From: an uncultured Eubacteriales bacterium
GTDB taxonomy: Bacteria; Bacillota; Clostridia; Oscillospirales; QAMX01
Direction of reading: 5' to 3'
NCBI GenBank assembly: GCA_934546935.1
Contig: CAKTEH010000012.1
Span: 1 to 63,552, forward strand
Length of the DNA stretch: 63,552 nucleotides
This document shows, piece by piece, positions 1 through 11,000 of this stretch. The position numbers and the translations under genes are program-made. The notes under the pieces were generated by a model, which saw only the letters and a list, made by a program, of their open reading frames with translations, had not been told where the DNA came from and made no database searches. The stretch's first letter is position 1, and each line of letters starts with the position of its first letter.

Positions 1-50
1 GCAAAGGCGCGTATAACAATTACCCTTACTAACCTTATTGACACAGAGAA

Positions 51-91
51 AATCGCCCGAATCCGTTGCGCTGCAATAGATTCGGGCGATT
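51..91. repeat. 13-bp inverted repeat, possible terminator
   Basis: Arms at 51-63 and 79-91 (AATCGCCCGAATC and its complement) flank a 15-base loop. It lies downstream of the minus-strand AbrB-like gene. There is no clear U-tract on either side, so termination is only possible, not shown. Confidence 0.4.
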
Positions 92-154
92 CGTTTCCAT
101 GATTCATCCCTCTCGGATACCTACGGTCGCCATTCTTATTTTCGTCATTATGTA

Positions 155-331
155 CTACCCCCACCCCTGCCTCTTAGCCAAATCATCCATCGCTGCGCAG
201 AACCGCTCCCACCGTGCCAATGTTATCTGTGACGGGTCGCCCTCGCGGATACGCATGGTACGGCGGATTTCCTTCGGGATCACAACTCGTCCTAAATCGT
301 CGATACGGCGAACAATTCCAGTTGCTTTCAT
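155..331 (-). CDS. 58-residue AbrB/SpoVT-type DNA-binding protein
   Basis: This small gene begins MKATGIVRRIDDLGRVVIPK and continues EIRRTMRIREGDP, which is the swapped-hairpin AbrB DNA-binding domain (AbrB/Abh/SpoVT N-terminus) and nearly fills the protein (residues 1-33). AbrB-family proteins bind DNA as dimers or tetramers and act as transition-state regulators. The ATG at 331 follows an AAGGGAGC ribosome-binding site, and the TAG is at 155-157. The tail (ITLARWERFCAAMDDLAKR) differs from the usual family continuation, where GDP is followed by LEI(Y/F)-type sequence, so it is either a short stand-alone form or a truncated copy with a new tail. It is divergent from the retron, about 310 bases from the retron RNA. 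Family call is firm; function is not known. Confidence 0.82.
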   Translation of the reverse strand: MKATGIVRRIDDLGRVVIPKEIRRTMRIREGDPSQITLARWERFCAAMDDLAKRQGWG

Positions 332-610
332 ACTATAAATGCTCCCTTGATTTCAAAAAATTTGACGGTAAGCATATTGTCTGCCATCTGGCGAATTTTA
401 TGCAAGAATTTTACAAACTTTGCGCGAAATGTGCCGGCCTGGCTAGTGCAGGGAAAAGCAGAATTATGTTCTGCGTACACAGCGCGGGAGAGAAAACCCG
501 GATGGCAGGCTGGTTTTTTCTCCCTTTCCTGTAGAATTTGTTTTTGCGTTTTCCGGAGAACTTTCGGCTTTCTTTTGCGCCCCCCGGTTTGAAAATCCCG
601 GAAAAACAGC
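332..610. other. intergenic stretch between AbrB-like gene and retron
   Basis: No convincing gene was seen. It holds a 13-bp inverted repeat (486-498 with 512-524, one G-U pair, 13-base loop) and a shorter hairpin at 455-471 (GCAGAA/TTCTGC). The reading frames here lack ribosome-binding sites and family resemblance. Confidence 0.5.
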
Positions 611-639
611 TTGCCAAGCGCCTTTGAATCGGTTATACT
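611..639 (+). promoter_or_regulatory. promoter of retron RNA and reverse transcriptase
   Basis: TTGCCA at 611-616, a 17-base spacer and TATACT at 634-639. The expected start (about 645) falls at the 5' edge of the a1 repeat of the retron RNA, which is where a retron transcript would be expected to begin. Confidence 0.72.
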
Positions 640-640
640 G

Positions 641-830
641 TCTTTGCAGGACATTAGCGGCTGTCCGGAAAACCGGCGCCGGCAGCGAGTCGCTGCCGGA
701 TGGCAAAACCTACCCGTATTCGCTTTGCTCAGGCGAAAGGCTTGCTGTATTACTGCACACCTGCGGTGTGCACAAAAAGATACAGCTGCGCATTTCGACA
801 TACAACATTTGTAGTGTTCTGCAAAAAACA
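641..830 (+). ncRNA. retron msr-msd RNA (predicted)
   Basis: This RNA would be template and primer for the adjacent retron reverse transcriptase. The a1 repeat TTTGCAGGACA (643-653) pairs with the a2 repeat TGTTCTGCAAA (815-825) over 11 consecutive positions (one G-U), extendable outward past a mismatch and bulge. Directly after a1 comes TTAGC (654-658), the retron signature in which G657 would be the branching guanosine for the 2'-5' link. The msr part has a CCGG-AAAA-CCGG hairpin (665-676) and a 9-bp hairpin (679-699, AGT loop). The msd part has nested stems GCTGTAT/ATACAGC (744-750 with 780-786) and TGCACAC/GTGTGCA (754-760 with 766-772). A small hairpin (801-813) precedes a2. The reverse transcriptase starts 22 bases after a2. 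Exact msd ends are not resolved. Confidence 0.82.
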
Positions 831-847
831 CAGGGGGTGGGATTTGC

Positions 848-1759
848 ATGATTGTATACCGTGAACTTTCCACCCTCGAAAAAGATCTTGATATTCCGGC
901 CCGCACGCTTTATGCGCTCAGCAATCATCTGGACCGGCATTACCGGCATGTCCTTGTGCCGAAACGGGACGGGACCTTCCGCCGGTTGGATGTACCGGAC
1001 GAAATTTTAAAGCAGGTGCAGCGCCGCATTACCCAGCGTATCCTTGTATATAGACCGGTATCTGCCTATGCTGCGGCATACCGGTATGGCGCGCGTCCGG
1101 CTTGGAATGCGGGCGCACACCTGGGCCAGCCGCTGCTGATGAAACTGGATATCCGGCATTTTTTTGACAGTATCCTTTATACCCAGCTCAAGGAACTGGT
1201 TTTTCCGGCTTCGATTTTTTCTGAACCTGTGCGCATTCTCTTATCTATGCTGTGCTATTACCGGGATCGGCTTCCAACAGGCGCGCCCAGCTCTCCGGCG
1301 GTGACGAATATCCTTATGCGGGGATTTGACGCCCGGGTTGGGGAATTCTGCCGGACGTTGGATGTGTGTTATACGCGCTACTGCGACGATATGAGCTTTT
1401 CCGGAGACTTTGATGCGGACCGGCTGCTCAGCTTTGTGGAAGCGGAGCTTTCGGGGATGGGCTTTTTCCTGAACCCTGCCAAAACCCGCCTTGTGCATTG
1501 CGGCCAGCGCCAGTGTGTAACCGGCCTTGTCGTTAACCAACGGCTGAATGTACCGGCGGATTACCGGCGCAGGCTTCGGCAGACGCTTTATTATTGCCAA
1601 AAATTTGGGATCGAAGCGCACCTTCAGCATATTGGGGAAAGCTGTCCGGCACGCGAATATGCGCGCCGGCTGCTCGGCAGGCTGGATTATGTGCTCCAAT
1701 TCGCTGCACAAACGGATCCGCTGTGGAAGGCGCGGACGTGGCTGCTTGGACAAGTATAA
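848..1759 (+). CDS. retron-type reverse transcriptase
   Basis: At 303 residues this is the compact size of retron reverse transcriptases, which copy the msd part of their own RNA into multicopy single-stranded DNA. Visible motifs in order: finger/palm Asp in LDIRHFFDSI (100-109), LPTGAPSSP (142-150, RT motif 4), the active site YCDD (178-181) with both aspartates, the retron-specific NAGAH (87-91, the NAxxH element) and VTG (224-226, the region Y triplet in QCVTGLVVN). There is no group II intron maturase or endonuclease domain. The ATG follows a GGGGGTGGG purine tract and lies just behind the msr-msd RNA, as in known retrons. No nuclease, ATPase, TIR, protease or two-TM effector follows; a terminator and then a surface-protein gene come next. 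Retron assignment is firm, retron type is not assigned. Confidence 0.95.
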   Translation: MIVYRELSTLEKDLDIPARTLYALSNHLDRHYRHVLVPKRDGTFRRLDVPDEILKQVQRRITQRILVYRPVSAYAAAYRYGARPAWNAGAHLGQPLLMKLDIRHFFDSILYTQLKELVFPASIFSEPVRILLSMLCYYRDRLPTGAPSSPAVTNILMRGFDARVGEFCRTLDVCYTRYCDDMSFSGDFDADRLLSFVEAELSGMGFFLNPAKTRLVHCGQRQCVTGLVVNQRLNVPADYRRRLRQTLYYCQKFGIEAHLQHIGESCPAREYARRLLGRLDYVLQFAAQTDPLWKARTWLLGQV

Positions 1760-1769
1760 AAACGCGAAC

Positions 1770-1800
1770 TCCGGGGGACGTTGTACTCCCGGATTTTTTT
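1770..1800 (+). terminator. rho-independent terminator of the retron
   Basis: Stem TCCGGG(GG)/(CT)CCCGGA with a short loop, followed by seven T residues (1794-1800), 10 bases after the reverse-transcriptase stop codon. Confidence 0.85.
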
Positions 1801-1862
1801 GTCAAAAAATGTAAAATTATTCATTTGCCGTGAATTATAGCCGAAACTCGGAAAAACGGTTT

Positions 1863-1916
1863 TTTACATATTATATGGTTCATATATATGTATATATGAA
1901 CCATATAATATGTAAA
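1863..1916. repeat. 54-base near-perfect palindrome
   Basis: Two 26-base arms that are exact reverse complements are separated by a TG spacer. The arms are AT-rich with a GGTTC/GAACC core at 1878-1882 and 1897-1901. It sits between the retron terminator and the promoter of the giant surface protein. Possible roles are a regulator operator, a cruciform site, a miniature-element end or a recombinase target. No gene is attached to it. Confidence 0.9.
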
Positions 1917-1935
1917 GTAAAATTTTTTGGAAATA

Positions 1936-1964
1936 TTGACAAAATGTGGAAAGTCCTGTATCCT
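1936..1964 (+). promoter_or_regulatory. promoter of giant surface protein
   Basis: TTGACA (1936-1941), 17-base spacer, TATCCT (1959-1964). The predicted transcript starts near 1971 and has an untranslated leader of roughly 100 bases that includes the G tract at 1988-1998. Confidence 0.75.
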
Positions 1965-1987
1965 AGACATAGGTGTATAAATTTTGC

Positions 1988-1998
1988 GGGGGGGGGGG
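1988..1998 (+). repeat. homopolymeric tract of 11 G
   Basis: Eleven consecutive G residues lie in the predicted 5' leader, between the promoter and the ribosome-binding site of the giant surface protein, flanked on both sides by TATAA-like sequence. G tracts of this length are prone to slipped-strand length change and are a classic phase-variation substrate in other bacteria. Sequencing length error is also possible. Confidence 0.85.
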
Positions 1999-2068
1999 TA
2001 TAACCTTTCATTCGCGAGACCCGGATACACACTTGGCAGAAAATATGCCAGAAGGAGAGGTGCAGTCA

Positions 2069-5000
2069 ATGAGTCAGAAGCTAAGAAAGAGCGTTTCTCT
2101 GCTTCTTTCCCTGTGCATGGTGTTGAGCCTGTTCTCCGGCGTGGTATTAACCAGCGCCGTTGACAGCGCCGTCACCTGGTCGGATACCGCCGATGACCAC
2201 TATACGCTCGCGGTATCGCAGGGATCTTCAGCTGTTACAAACGGCAGTACCGTTACGGAGGGGACCGAAGTGCTCGTTGTCCTCACTGTTGAGGATGGGT
2301 ACCTGTTGGACAGCCTGAAGGTACATAATACAAGTGATACAACACAAACCGTCGAGCTGCGGCAAGGCGTGGAAGGGAATTATTATTTCACCATGCCGGG
2401 TTATGCCGTTACAATTGCGGTTGCGACGGAGCCGGTCAGCAACGGCTATCAGGTTTCGATTCACGTCCCGTCAAATGAGTTGCTTAGCGTGGCCAATTCC
2501 AGCACTGGCGCCACACTGAGCACGGGCGATTACGTCCTTCCCGGACAGGTTGTAACACTGACTGCTGCGCCGGACAGTGATTACGTCCTGGATTCGGTTA
2601 CGGTTACCGGCACGGTTAGCGGCAGTCCTGTGGCCCCGGTTTCGCAGAGCGCGGACGGGAGCTACTACTTCACGATGCCGGAGTATGCCGTCACGATTGC
2701 GGCTGACTTTGCAGAGGCGTCCGCGGCGGGCTATACGGTGAGCTGGACAAGCCCGGGCACCGGATATACCATCTATACGGTAACCGACGCGACGGCGGGC
2801 ACGCAGCTTGCTTCCACGGCCACGCTGGTCCCGGCGGGGCATGAGGTTGCCGTCGGGCTCAGCGTTGAAACCGGCTACCTGCTGCAGAGCCTTTCGGTTG
2901 CCGCGGCGGATAACACCGGCGCAAGCGTCGAAGTGCGGCTGGGCGCGGATGGGAAATACTACTTCACGATGCCGGAGTATGCCGTTACGGTTACGCCGGC
3001 GGTTGTCGAGGAAAGCGCGGGTTACGCGCTTACCTGGGCGGCGGAAGCAGGCCAGAACTACACGATTTCCGATGTAATGGATTCCACAGCCGCGCAGCAG
3101 ATTAACAGCGGCGACAGCGTCCTGCCCGGACAGACTGTGTCGTTTGCCGTTGCGCCGAACGCCAACTACAGCGTTGTGTCGGTGACGGCCGCAAAAAGTG
3201 ATGATGCAGGCGTCGCCGTCCTGGTTACGCAGGGCGAAGATGGCCGGTACTATTTCACAATGCCGGATTACGCCGTCAAACTCGGCGCGGAAGTGGAACA
3301 GACTGTTTTCACCACGGCGACCACCACGACGCTGACGTATACGGACTTCACTTCCGGCGGGCTTTTTGCGGGCGACGTTGTCAACCTTAACGCGTCCGTC
3401 GCCGTGGCTGACGGCGGGGCCGCCGTGACCGGCGGCTGGGTCACGTTCTACTATGTGACCGGGGCCGTCCCAGATGGTATCCCGTTTGCCCAGGCGGAAC
3501 TGATTGGCGGCCGCGCATACACGGTTGGTACGGCCCCGGAAGGCCTGACCGGCTTCAAGGCCGTATACAGCGGCATACAGGATCTGTATACCAGCTCGCA
3601 AGGGACGGTCAACGCGCCGCTTACTTCCCGCCAGATTGCATGGGGAAGCAGTTCGAGCCTGACAACCGAAAGCGCACTGCAGGTCAATACCGAATATACC
3701 CTTACAGTCCCTGCTGTTGTGGCTTCGGGCAGCAGTACGCCATTGACTGCCGGTGCAGATTATCTTGTAACCTGGCAGATGTATAAAGACGGCGTATGGG
3801 TCAATATAGAAGAAAATACCGATGATACTACATACAGCGTCACGGCGGACGAAATCAATATCCGTTACCGCGCGCTTGTACTGCCAGTTGGGAACTATAC
3901 GCTGCCGGCAGCTGGTCTGCTCTCCGCCGAAGTATCGGTTACGAAGAAGTTGGATCCAAGCTTTACTTTAAATGTAAGTGCCGGCCGGTTGGAAGGCAAC
4001 CTTGTCACGGTTACCCTGAGCTCGAATCAGGATCCGGCACCGACTGGTACCGTCCGCTTTACAATGCCCGACGGGACAAAGCTTTCGGCGGAATTAGTTG
4101 GGGACAGCGCGGAGGTACAGTGGACCGTTCCTTCCGCGTATGTCAATACCGGGAGCAGTCCGGTGACCGGAGCTGTTACGGCCAACTATTTGGGCGACGG
4201 CGTGTATGAAAGCACGACGAAAACCGGGACAAATCTCGTGTGGGAAACCCGGACGATTTCCGGCGCGGATGCGCAGATCAGTGCAAACGACGGTACGAAT
4301 TCCGTTTCCGTCCTGACCGCGCAGACGCAGTATGCCCTTTCGCTCACAGGCGTGAAGAATGCGCAGGGCGTGGCTCTGACGGAAGATACGGACTATACCG
4401 TTACCTGGTATGTCTCGACGGGCAACGGCGCCTATACCAGGGTCGCTGATGCGAGCGCCGTTACGCCGCAGAATACGCGGTATTCGTATAAAGCGGTGGT
4501 CGAGCCGGCCGGGGATCAATATAAATTCGGCGCCTTCGAGGCACTCATCGGCTGCGATAACCTGAAGGCAAGCGTTACTTCCATTTTGGCTACGCACGCA
4601 AGCACAGATACGGCGAACAATCCGGCCACCTTTGAGGGACAAGCCCTGACCTTTACTGCAACGGTCACTGCGGGCGGCCAGAATGTGAACGGCGGGGTTG
4701 TGGCTTTCTATGCGGTGAAGGACGGCGCTACTGTGCAGATCGGATCCGCAAACGTGGTAGATGGGAAGGCAATCCTTGTATACAACGGGCTTACGGCGGG
4801 TACTTATGCGATTATGGCACAGTATTCGGGTATTGACGGCATGTTCGCCGCCTCGGCGGAGACGCTGGAGAACGTTGTCATCATCCCCGCCGTGCTTGAC
4901 AACAGCACCTGGACGCTGAACGCGACCGGGCTGGAGATCGGCACGGCAACAGACCTGTCGGTAAACAAGGCCGATATGGCTGCAAACTATGTGTATAATC

Positions 5001-8000
5001 GGGATTACAGCATTGTCTGGCAGCTTTCCAAGGACGGCGGCCTGACCTGGACGAACACGGAGGCGTCGGAAAGCCTTACGGCGAAGCCGATGGACCGCGC
5101 CTGGCAGTACCGCGCGCTGGTTTACCCGATGGGCAACTACACCTCAACACAGGACGGCGCGTATATCACCGTCGGGACCGCGGCTGCACGCCCGGCTGCG
5201 ACTACAGCGGCGCTTACCGCTGTAAATGAAGATGGGAGCGCGGAAGTTTACGAAGGGCATGACCGGATTCTGCTGTCGGCTGAGATTGACAGTGACAACC
5301 TGGACGTCACGGTCGGCGTGGTTTCCTTCTACGTTTCCGATACGCAGTATACGGTGATTTCAGATATCACAAATAATGCAACGAAGCTTGGCGATGCGGA
5401 TGTCAATATCCTTGGCGGCGCGGCGCTGAATATCCCTGCGCCTGCGGCCGGCGAATATTTCTATTATGCCGTTTACAGTTCGGGCGTTAACGGGAGCTTT
5501 ACGGAAAGCTTTGCCGAGGCGCAGCTTACGGTTTATTCCACCACGATTCAGTTTGCAGACCCCAACCCGGCGATTACCGCCGACCCGGCGGATCTGGCCG
5601 TTGGCGGAAGCTATACGCTGACCGCGCCGGATGTGGTTTCTGCGGATGACATGGATCTTACCGTGGATGTGGACTATTATTACATTTGGTACTATACGCC
5701 GGACGGCTCCAACTGGTATATGGTCCCGTCGGCTGGTCCGAGCAACATTTGCGAAGGCGGATTCGACAGCGAGGACGCCATGTATAGGGCGGTAGCCTAT
5801 CCGATGGGCGATTACCGGCTGCCGGAGGGCGGCATTGCGGTTTCCCTCAGCGGGGCGGCTGCGATTGAAACGCAGACAACGCTCGCCGTCAGCGGGGAAT
5901 TTGAGTTGGCGTCCGGGATGTATTATTTCCCGTCCGGCACCCAGATCGTACTGACTGCACAGGTTTTGGATGGGACGGGGAACCCTGCTTCCGGCGTAGT
6001 CCGTTTCTATCGCGGCGGCGTTGAAATCGCTTCCGCACAGTATCTTGATGCGGCCGGCAAGGCCAGCGTCACCATTACGGCGGATACTGTGGACCGCGAC
6101 TATGCGGCCGCATACTACGCCGAATTCATAGGAAATGAAGTGTATGACGCTTCCGCTTCCGGAGCAGTTGACAGCGACGACAATATTACCATCGTTCCCA
6201 ACCGGATCGCGTTGGAGACGAAGGATATTACCGGCGCTGGCGGCGGGATGACGGTCGGCCAGACCTATACGCTGCGCGCGCCGGACGTCGTAATTGACGG
6301 TTCGCATTCTACGGATGCGCTTACGCGGTTTGTCCTTGACAATGCCTACTATTATAAATGGCAGGTCAGTTATGATGACGGCGTAAGCTGGATGGATCTG
6401 GCGCAGACGGGGGCAAGCGTCACAGTCACGCCGGAGAATATCCATTATGCATACCGTGTCATCGCCATGCCGGTTTCGACCACCGGGTTTATTAATCCTT
6501 ATACCGGCGACGTTTCAAACATTGTAGAAACGGTGAATAAAGCCGAAAGCAATGTGGAAATCGAAGTCCAGGGGCTGATTGACGGTTATGCGTACGAAGG
6601 CGATGTGCTGACCCTGACCGCGAAAGTCCCGGAGGTCAAGGGGTACAACCTTGACAACCAGGGCAGCGTGACCTTCTATTACAGTCTTGACGGCGGGACG
6701 ACCCTGCTGCTGATCCCGTATCCGGCGACAGTTGACGTCGACGCAGCGGGTGAAGCGACGGTCAGCTTTGTGATGCCGGACTACGTGGCCGGATCCCAGG
6801 AAAAAATTATCTTCTACGCCTATTATTCCGGTTCCGAGCATTTTGCGCCGAGCGAAGACGATACGGGCGACGCGGTTACGATCCGCTCCACCGCAATTGC
6901 CTGGGGTGAAGACGGCGGCGAAGTACTCGACGGCATTACGATTTATAACGGCACCGATACGAGCGCGAACGGTTCCATCGTTGCGGACGGCGTTATGAAA
7001 GCGGGAAATACCTATACGCTGGTACTTCCGGAGGTCTATGCAGAGGATGATCTTGATACCCCGCTGAGGCCGGGCCTGGACTATAATGTTGAGTGGTATT
7101 ACAGCAGCGACGACGGCGCAAGCTGGAATCTCGCCGCCTGGGTTGGAGACGATCAGACGATACTGACCGTTGAGGACGAGCAGGTGGGATGGAGCTATCG
7201 CGCATATGTCTATCCATATAATGTGACAAACCATACGGTACTTTCGCATTATGAAAAAGCGGTTGCTTACCCGAAGGCGGATCCTGTTGCGTATGCCAAC
7301 TATCTGACCGCAGAAATTGAGAACCGCACCGAACTCAGTTCGACACAGACCACGCTTTCTGTCAGCGAATATTATTCGCTGGAAGACGATGCGGCGATAG
7401 GCCTTGCTACAGAAGGCCAGCATATGACGGAGTTTGAAGGACAGACGGTTCTTTTGACCGCGACTGTTGTCGAGCTCGAGACAGGAAACGAAAATGCTGT
7501 AGAGTCCGGATATGTTATCTTCTATAAGAATGGGACTGAGATCGGGCGTGTTGAGCTCAGCTCGACCAATACCGGGATCGTTACATTCGAAGCGGAAATG
7601 AGCGAGTATGACGAAGCGAATACTGCGGCGGAGAATAAAGACGTCTTTACTGCGGTATATTCCGGGAATGAATATTACCAGACCAGCGCTTCCGAGGAGC
7701 AGACGGTTTATATCCGTTCCAGCGCAATCGGTACTCCGATTATTTCGGCGGCTTACGGCGATCCGGCTGAAACCAAATATACGACGAAGGACGAAGGCAT
7801 TACCGGCCTTCCTGCCGGCGTCGAAATCACCTTTACTCTGATCGACGATGTTGAGAATTATGCAAGCGTTGTTGCGACGGATGGCCGCGCGGTATCGCCG
7901 GATGATTATACCATCCGCTGGCAGATGCTCACCGGTACAAGCAGCTTTGCCGATGCGACGCTGGTTGCGGGCTCCGTTTATACGGAAAACTATGTAATTC

Positions 8001-11000
8001 CATTTGGCAATGTCGGCGATACCTATCGCGTCTATCTTGAACCGAAAAACAATATGACGGCCGGCGCGGCTTCACAGAATGCTGTGATCGGCGAAAAGCT
8101 GGTTCCTACTGTTATCCTGACGCCGGAGTTCATCTATGATCCGACGCTTGATGTGACGTATGCGGGCGTGGACACGACGCGCGGCGCGCATTTCGGCGAC
8201 GAGGTAACCCTGACTGCAACGGTTAAGGGCGTGACGACGGCCCCGACCGGTTGGGCAGAGTTCTTCTACACTTCCGGCGACGGTGAGACGGTTTCCCTTG
8301 GCTCGGTTGAACTTACAGGAAACGGCGTTGCGAATGAAGCTGCCGCAGAGCTGAAAACGACGCAGCTTCCGGTTGACAAGCTTACCCTTTATGCTGTTTA
8401 TAAGGGTTACGATGCGGACAGCGACGGTGAGTTCGAAGGCGACGTCATTTATACGACAGCCGAAAGCGGGAAAACTGCTTATAAAATCTGGTCGGTCAAT
8501 CTCAGCGACGAGGAATTCACGGAAGTGAAGAATACGGAAACTGGTTACGGCTTGATCACTATCAGCGCGATCGACGCCGAGGGCAGTCCGGTTGCGGTGG
8601 GAGAGCCGCTGACGGCAAACGACACCTATACGCTGACGCTTGGCGACGTATACACCAAGAGCGGTGAAAAGCTGGATGCCGGCGAATATACGGTTCAGTG
8701 GTTCACCAGTACGGATTACGTTCCGGGTACGGCGCCGGATGTAAACGATGCCGCAGCAAAGTGGACGCATCTGTCCGCGCTTGATGATATGACAACGGTA
8801 ACGGTTACACCGGAGAGCCAGAATACGATGTATATCGCTCTGGTTACCACGACAGACAGCCTTTACAACAAGGATTACCCGTCAACATCCCTGGCTGATT
8901 CTGAGTATACCAATATTATCGGCGCGGCGCTCCAGTCCGCTTCGGTAACGGTAACAACCAGTGCCCAGAGTATTTACCAGGCCAACGATTTGACAATATT
9001 TGCGCAGGTGGATCCGGAGATCGCCGGAGACGTCGCAGGATATGTTGAGTTCTATTATACTTTTGCGCGGGAAGATGCCGATTACGAAGACGCCGTATGG
9101 TATCCGGTTGTTTCCAAGGAGGCTGACGGCGGCAATACGGCAGCGCTCGTTGTGAAATCTGGCGAAAGTGGAAAAGACGCGGTGATGATCGCACAGATTA
9201 CCACCAATTCCCTCTATGTAGAAGCTGACGGGACAGCCAGCCGCCTGGTTTTCCGTGCAGACTATCTTGGCAACGATACCTACAGCCCGGCAAGCAATCT
9301 TTCCACCGAAACAATGTTGGTAGACTGCGAAGCGGTTGATGTCTATTCGTCGATTATTTATGTGGACGAAGCGACGGAAAATCAGTATGTTACCCGTGAA
9401 ACCGGGGCTAAGGGTATTGTGATTGAACCGGCAAGCCCGCTGGTTTCCGACGGGGCTGTCACTTATCTGACTCTTAATCCGATTTATACCCTGGATGCTT
9501 ATGATGCGTCTGGTGAGTTGGGCATTATGGAGAATGCCCCGGAATTCTCCTGGTTGACCATCGGGGAGGACTATACGGTGCTCTGGCAGCAGTGCCCGAT
9601 CGACGCTGCAGGTCTGGATACCTGGCAAACGATTGCCACTTCTTCCGATGCAATGCAGTCGAACATTGTCCCGCAAGAGGGATATGCCTATCGTGCGGCC
9701 ATTGTCACCCTGGAAACCAGTGAAAAGGTCAAAGCCGCATACCTGGGTTGGAATGACATTGTACATGGGATTGACGGAATCGACAACGACTGGATTACCA
9801 ACGGTGTTGCAAGTGGGATTTATTATTCCAATATCATTACGGTCGGCGCCGGCAATGCGGTTCTTGGGCTGAATGTGGTTCCGGCCAGCTCGGTTGCAGT
9901 CGACGGGGATGAAGTTACCTTCGAGGTACTTGTCAACGGCGGTGAAACGACACCGAATGGCAAAGTGACGCTGACAGTTACAAACGAAGACGGGGATGTG
10001 GTCTTCTCCGACAGCGCGAATCTTGTTTCCGGTATGGTCAGCATTCCCTGGACACAAGCGGATGGCACAACCATGGTTAAGGTTCCCGCCGGTACCTATA
10101 CGGTATCCGTGTCCGCGGTTTTGAACAACGGCTACATTGCCAATCCGATTGAGGAAACCTATATTGTCCGCTATACCGATCATACGATGGAAGGACCCGA
10201 CCAGTCTGAAATCTATGATGCAGACCGGCAGAGCTATGATATCGACAGCATAGTCTTTGCATTCGATAATTTCTATGATATCGATGAATCGGACCTTGAA
10301 GCGCTTGCCGCGCAGATGGTTGTGATTTCCTACTATGACGAGCAGGGCAATAAAGTAGAGTCTCCGGTAGACGCTGGGACCTATACGGTCAAGGCTTATC
10401 TGCCCGAATCCATTTACTGGACAGAAATTGCAGAAAGCACCATCGCAACACTGACCGTAAATAAACGCGCCCTGTCTGTGGTGGATATCATTGTACAGCA
10501 TAAGGTGTATGACGGGACAACGAACGCGGATATCCTTGTGGCAACACTTGAAGATGCAGCGACGGATCAGGATGATACCGGCCTGCCGATTGGAAACACC
10601 GGCCTGATTGATGGCGACAGCGTTTATGCCGTCGGTACGGCCCGTACGTCTACTGCGAATGCTGGCTCCTGCAGGGTCACCTTCACGACAACTTCCCTGG
10701 AAGGTCCGGACGCCCACAATTACAGGCTGCCTGCTTCCTATACGGAAGACTTTGAGATTTACCGCAATCAGCTTAAGGGAGAATTCCAGTCCGGCGTTGT
10801 GATTCCGTTTGCCGGCTTTGCTGCGGCTGATGTAGCAGATTACTTTACGGTAATTGAAGAAGGCGGTTCGGAATTCACCGATTATACACTGACGTGGTAT
10901 TATCATAATGCGGGTTCTATTACGAAGGTTGAGGATGTCGACGCTCTTCTTGCTTCTGAGGATCTGGTGCTTAACGATACTTACGTCTTCACCGTTGTCC

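Noticed and set aside
486..524. Inverted repeat at 486-524 as an alternative msd hairpin
   Set aside because: It lies upstream of the promoter at 611-639 and outside the a1/a2 pair.
848..1759. Group II intron or diversity-generating reverse transcriptase
   Set aside because: No maturase or endonuclease domain, no template/variable repeats, and retron NAxxH and VTG motifs with an msr-msd RNA are present.
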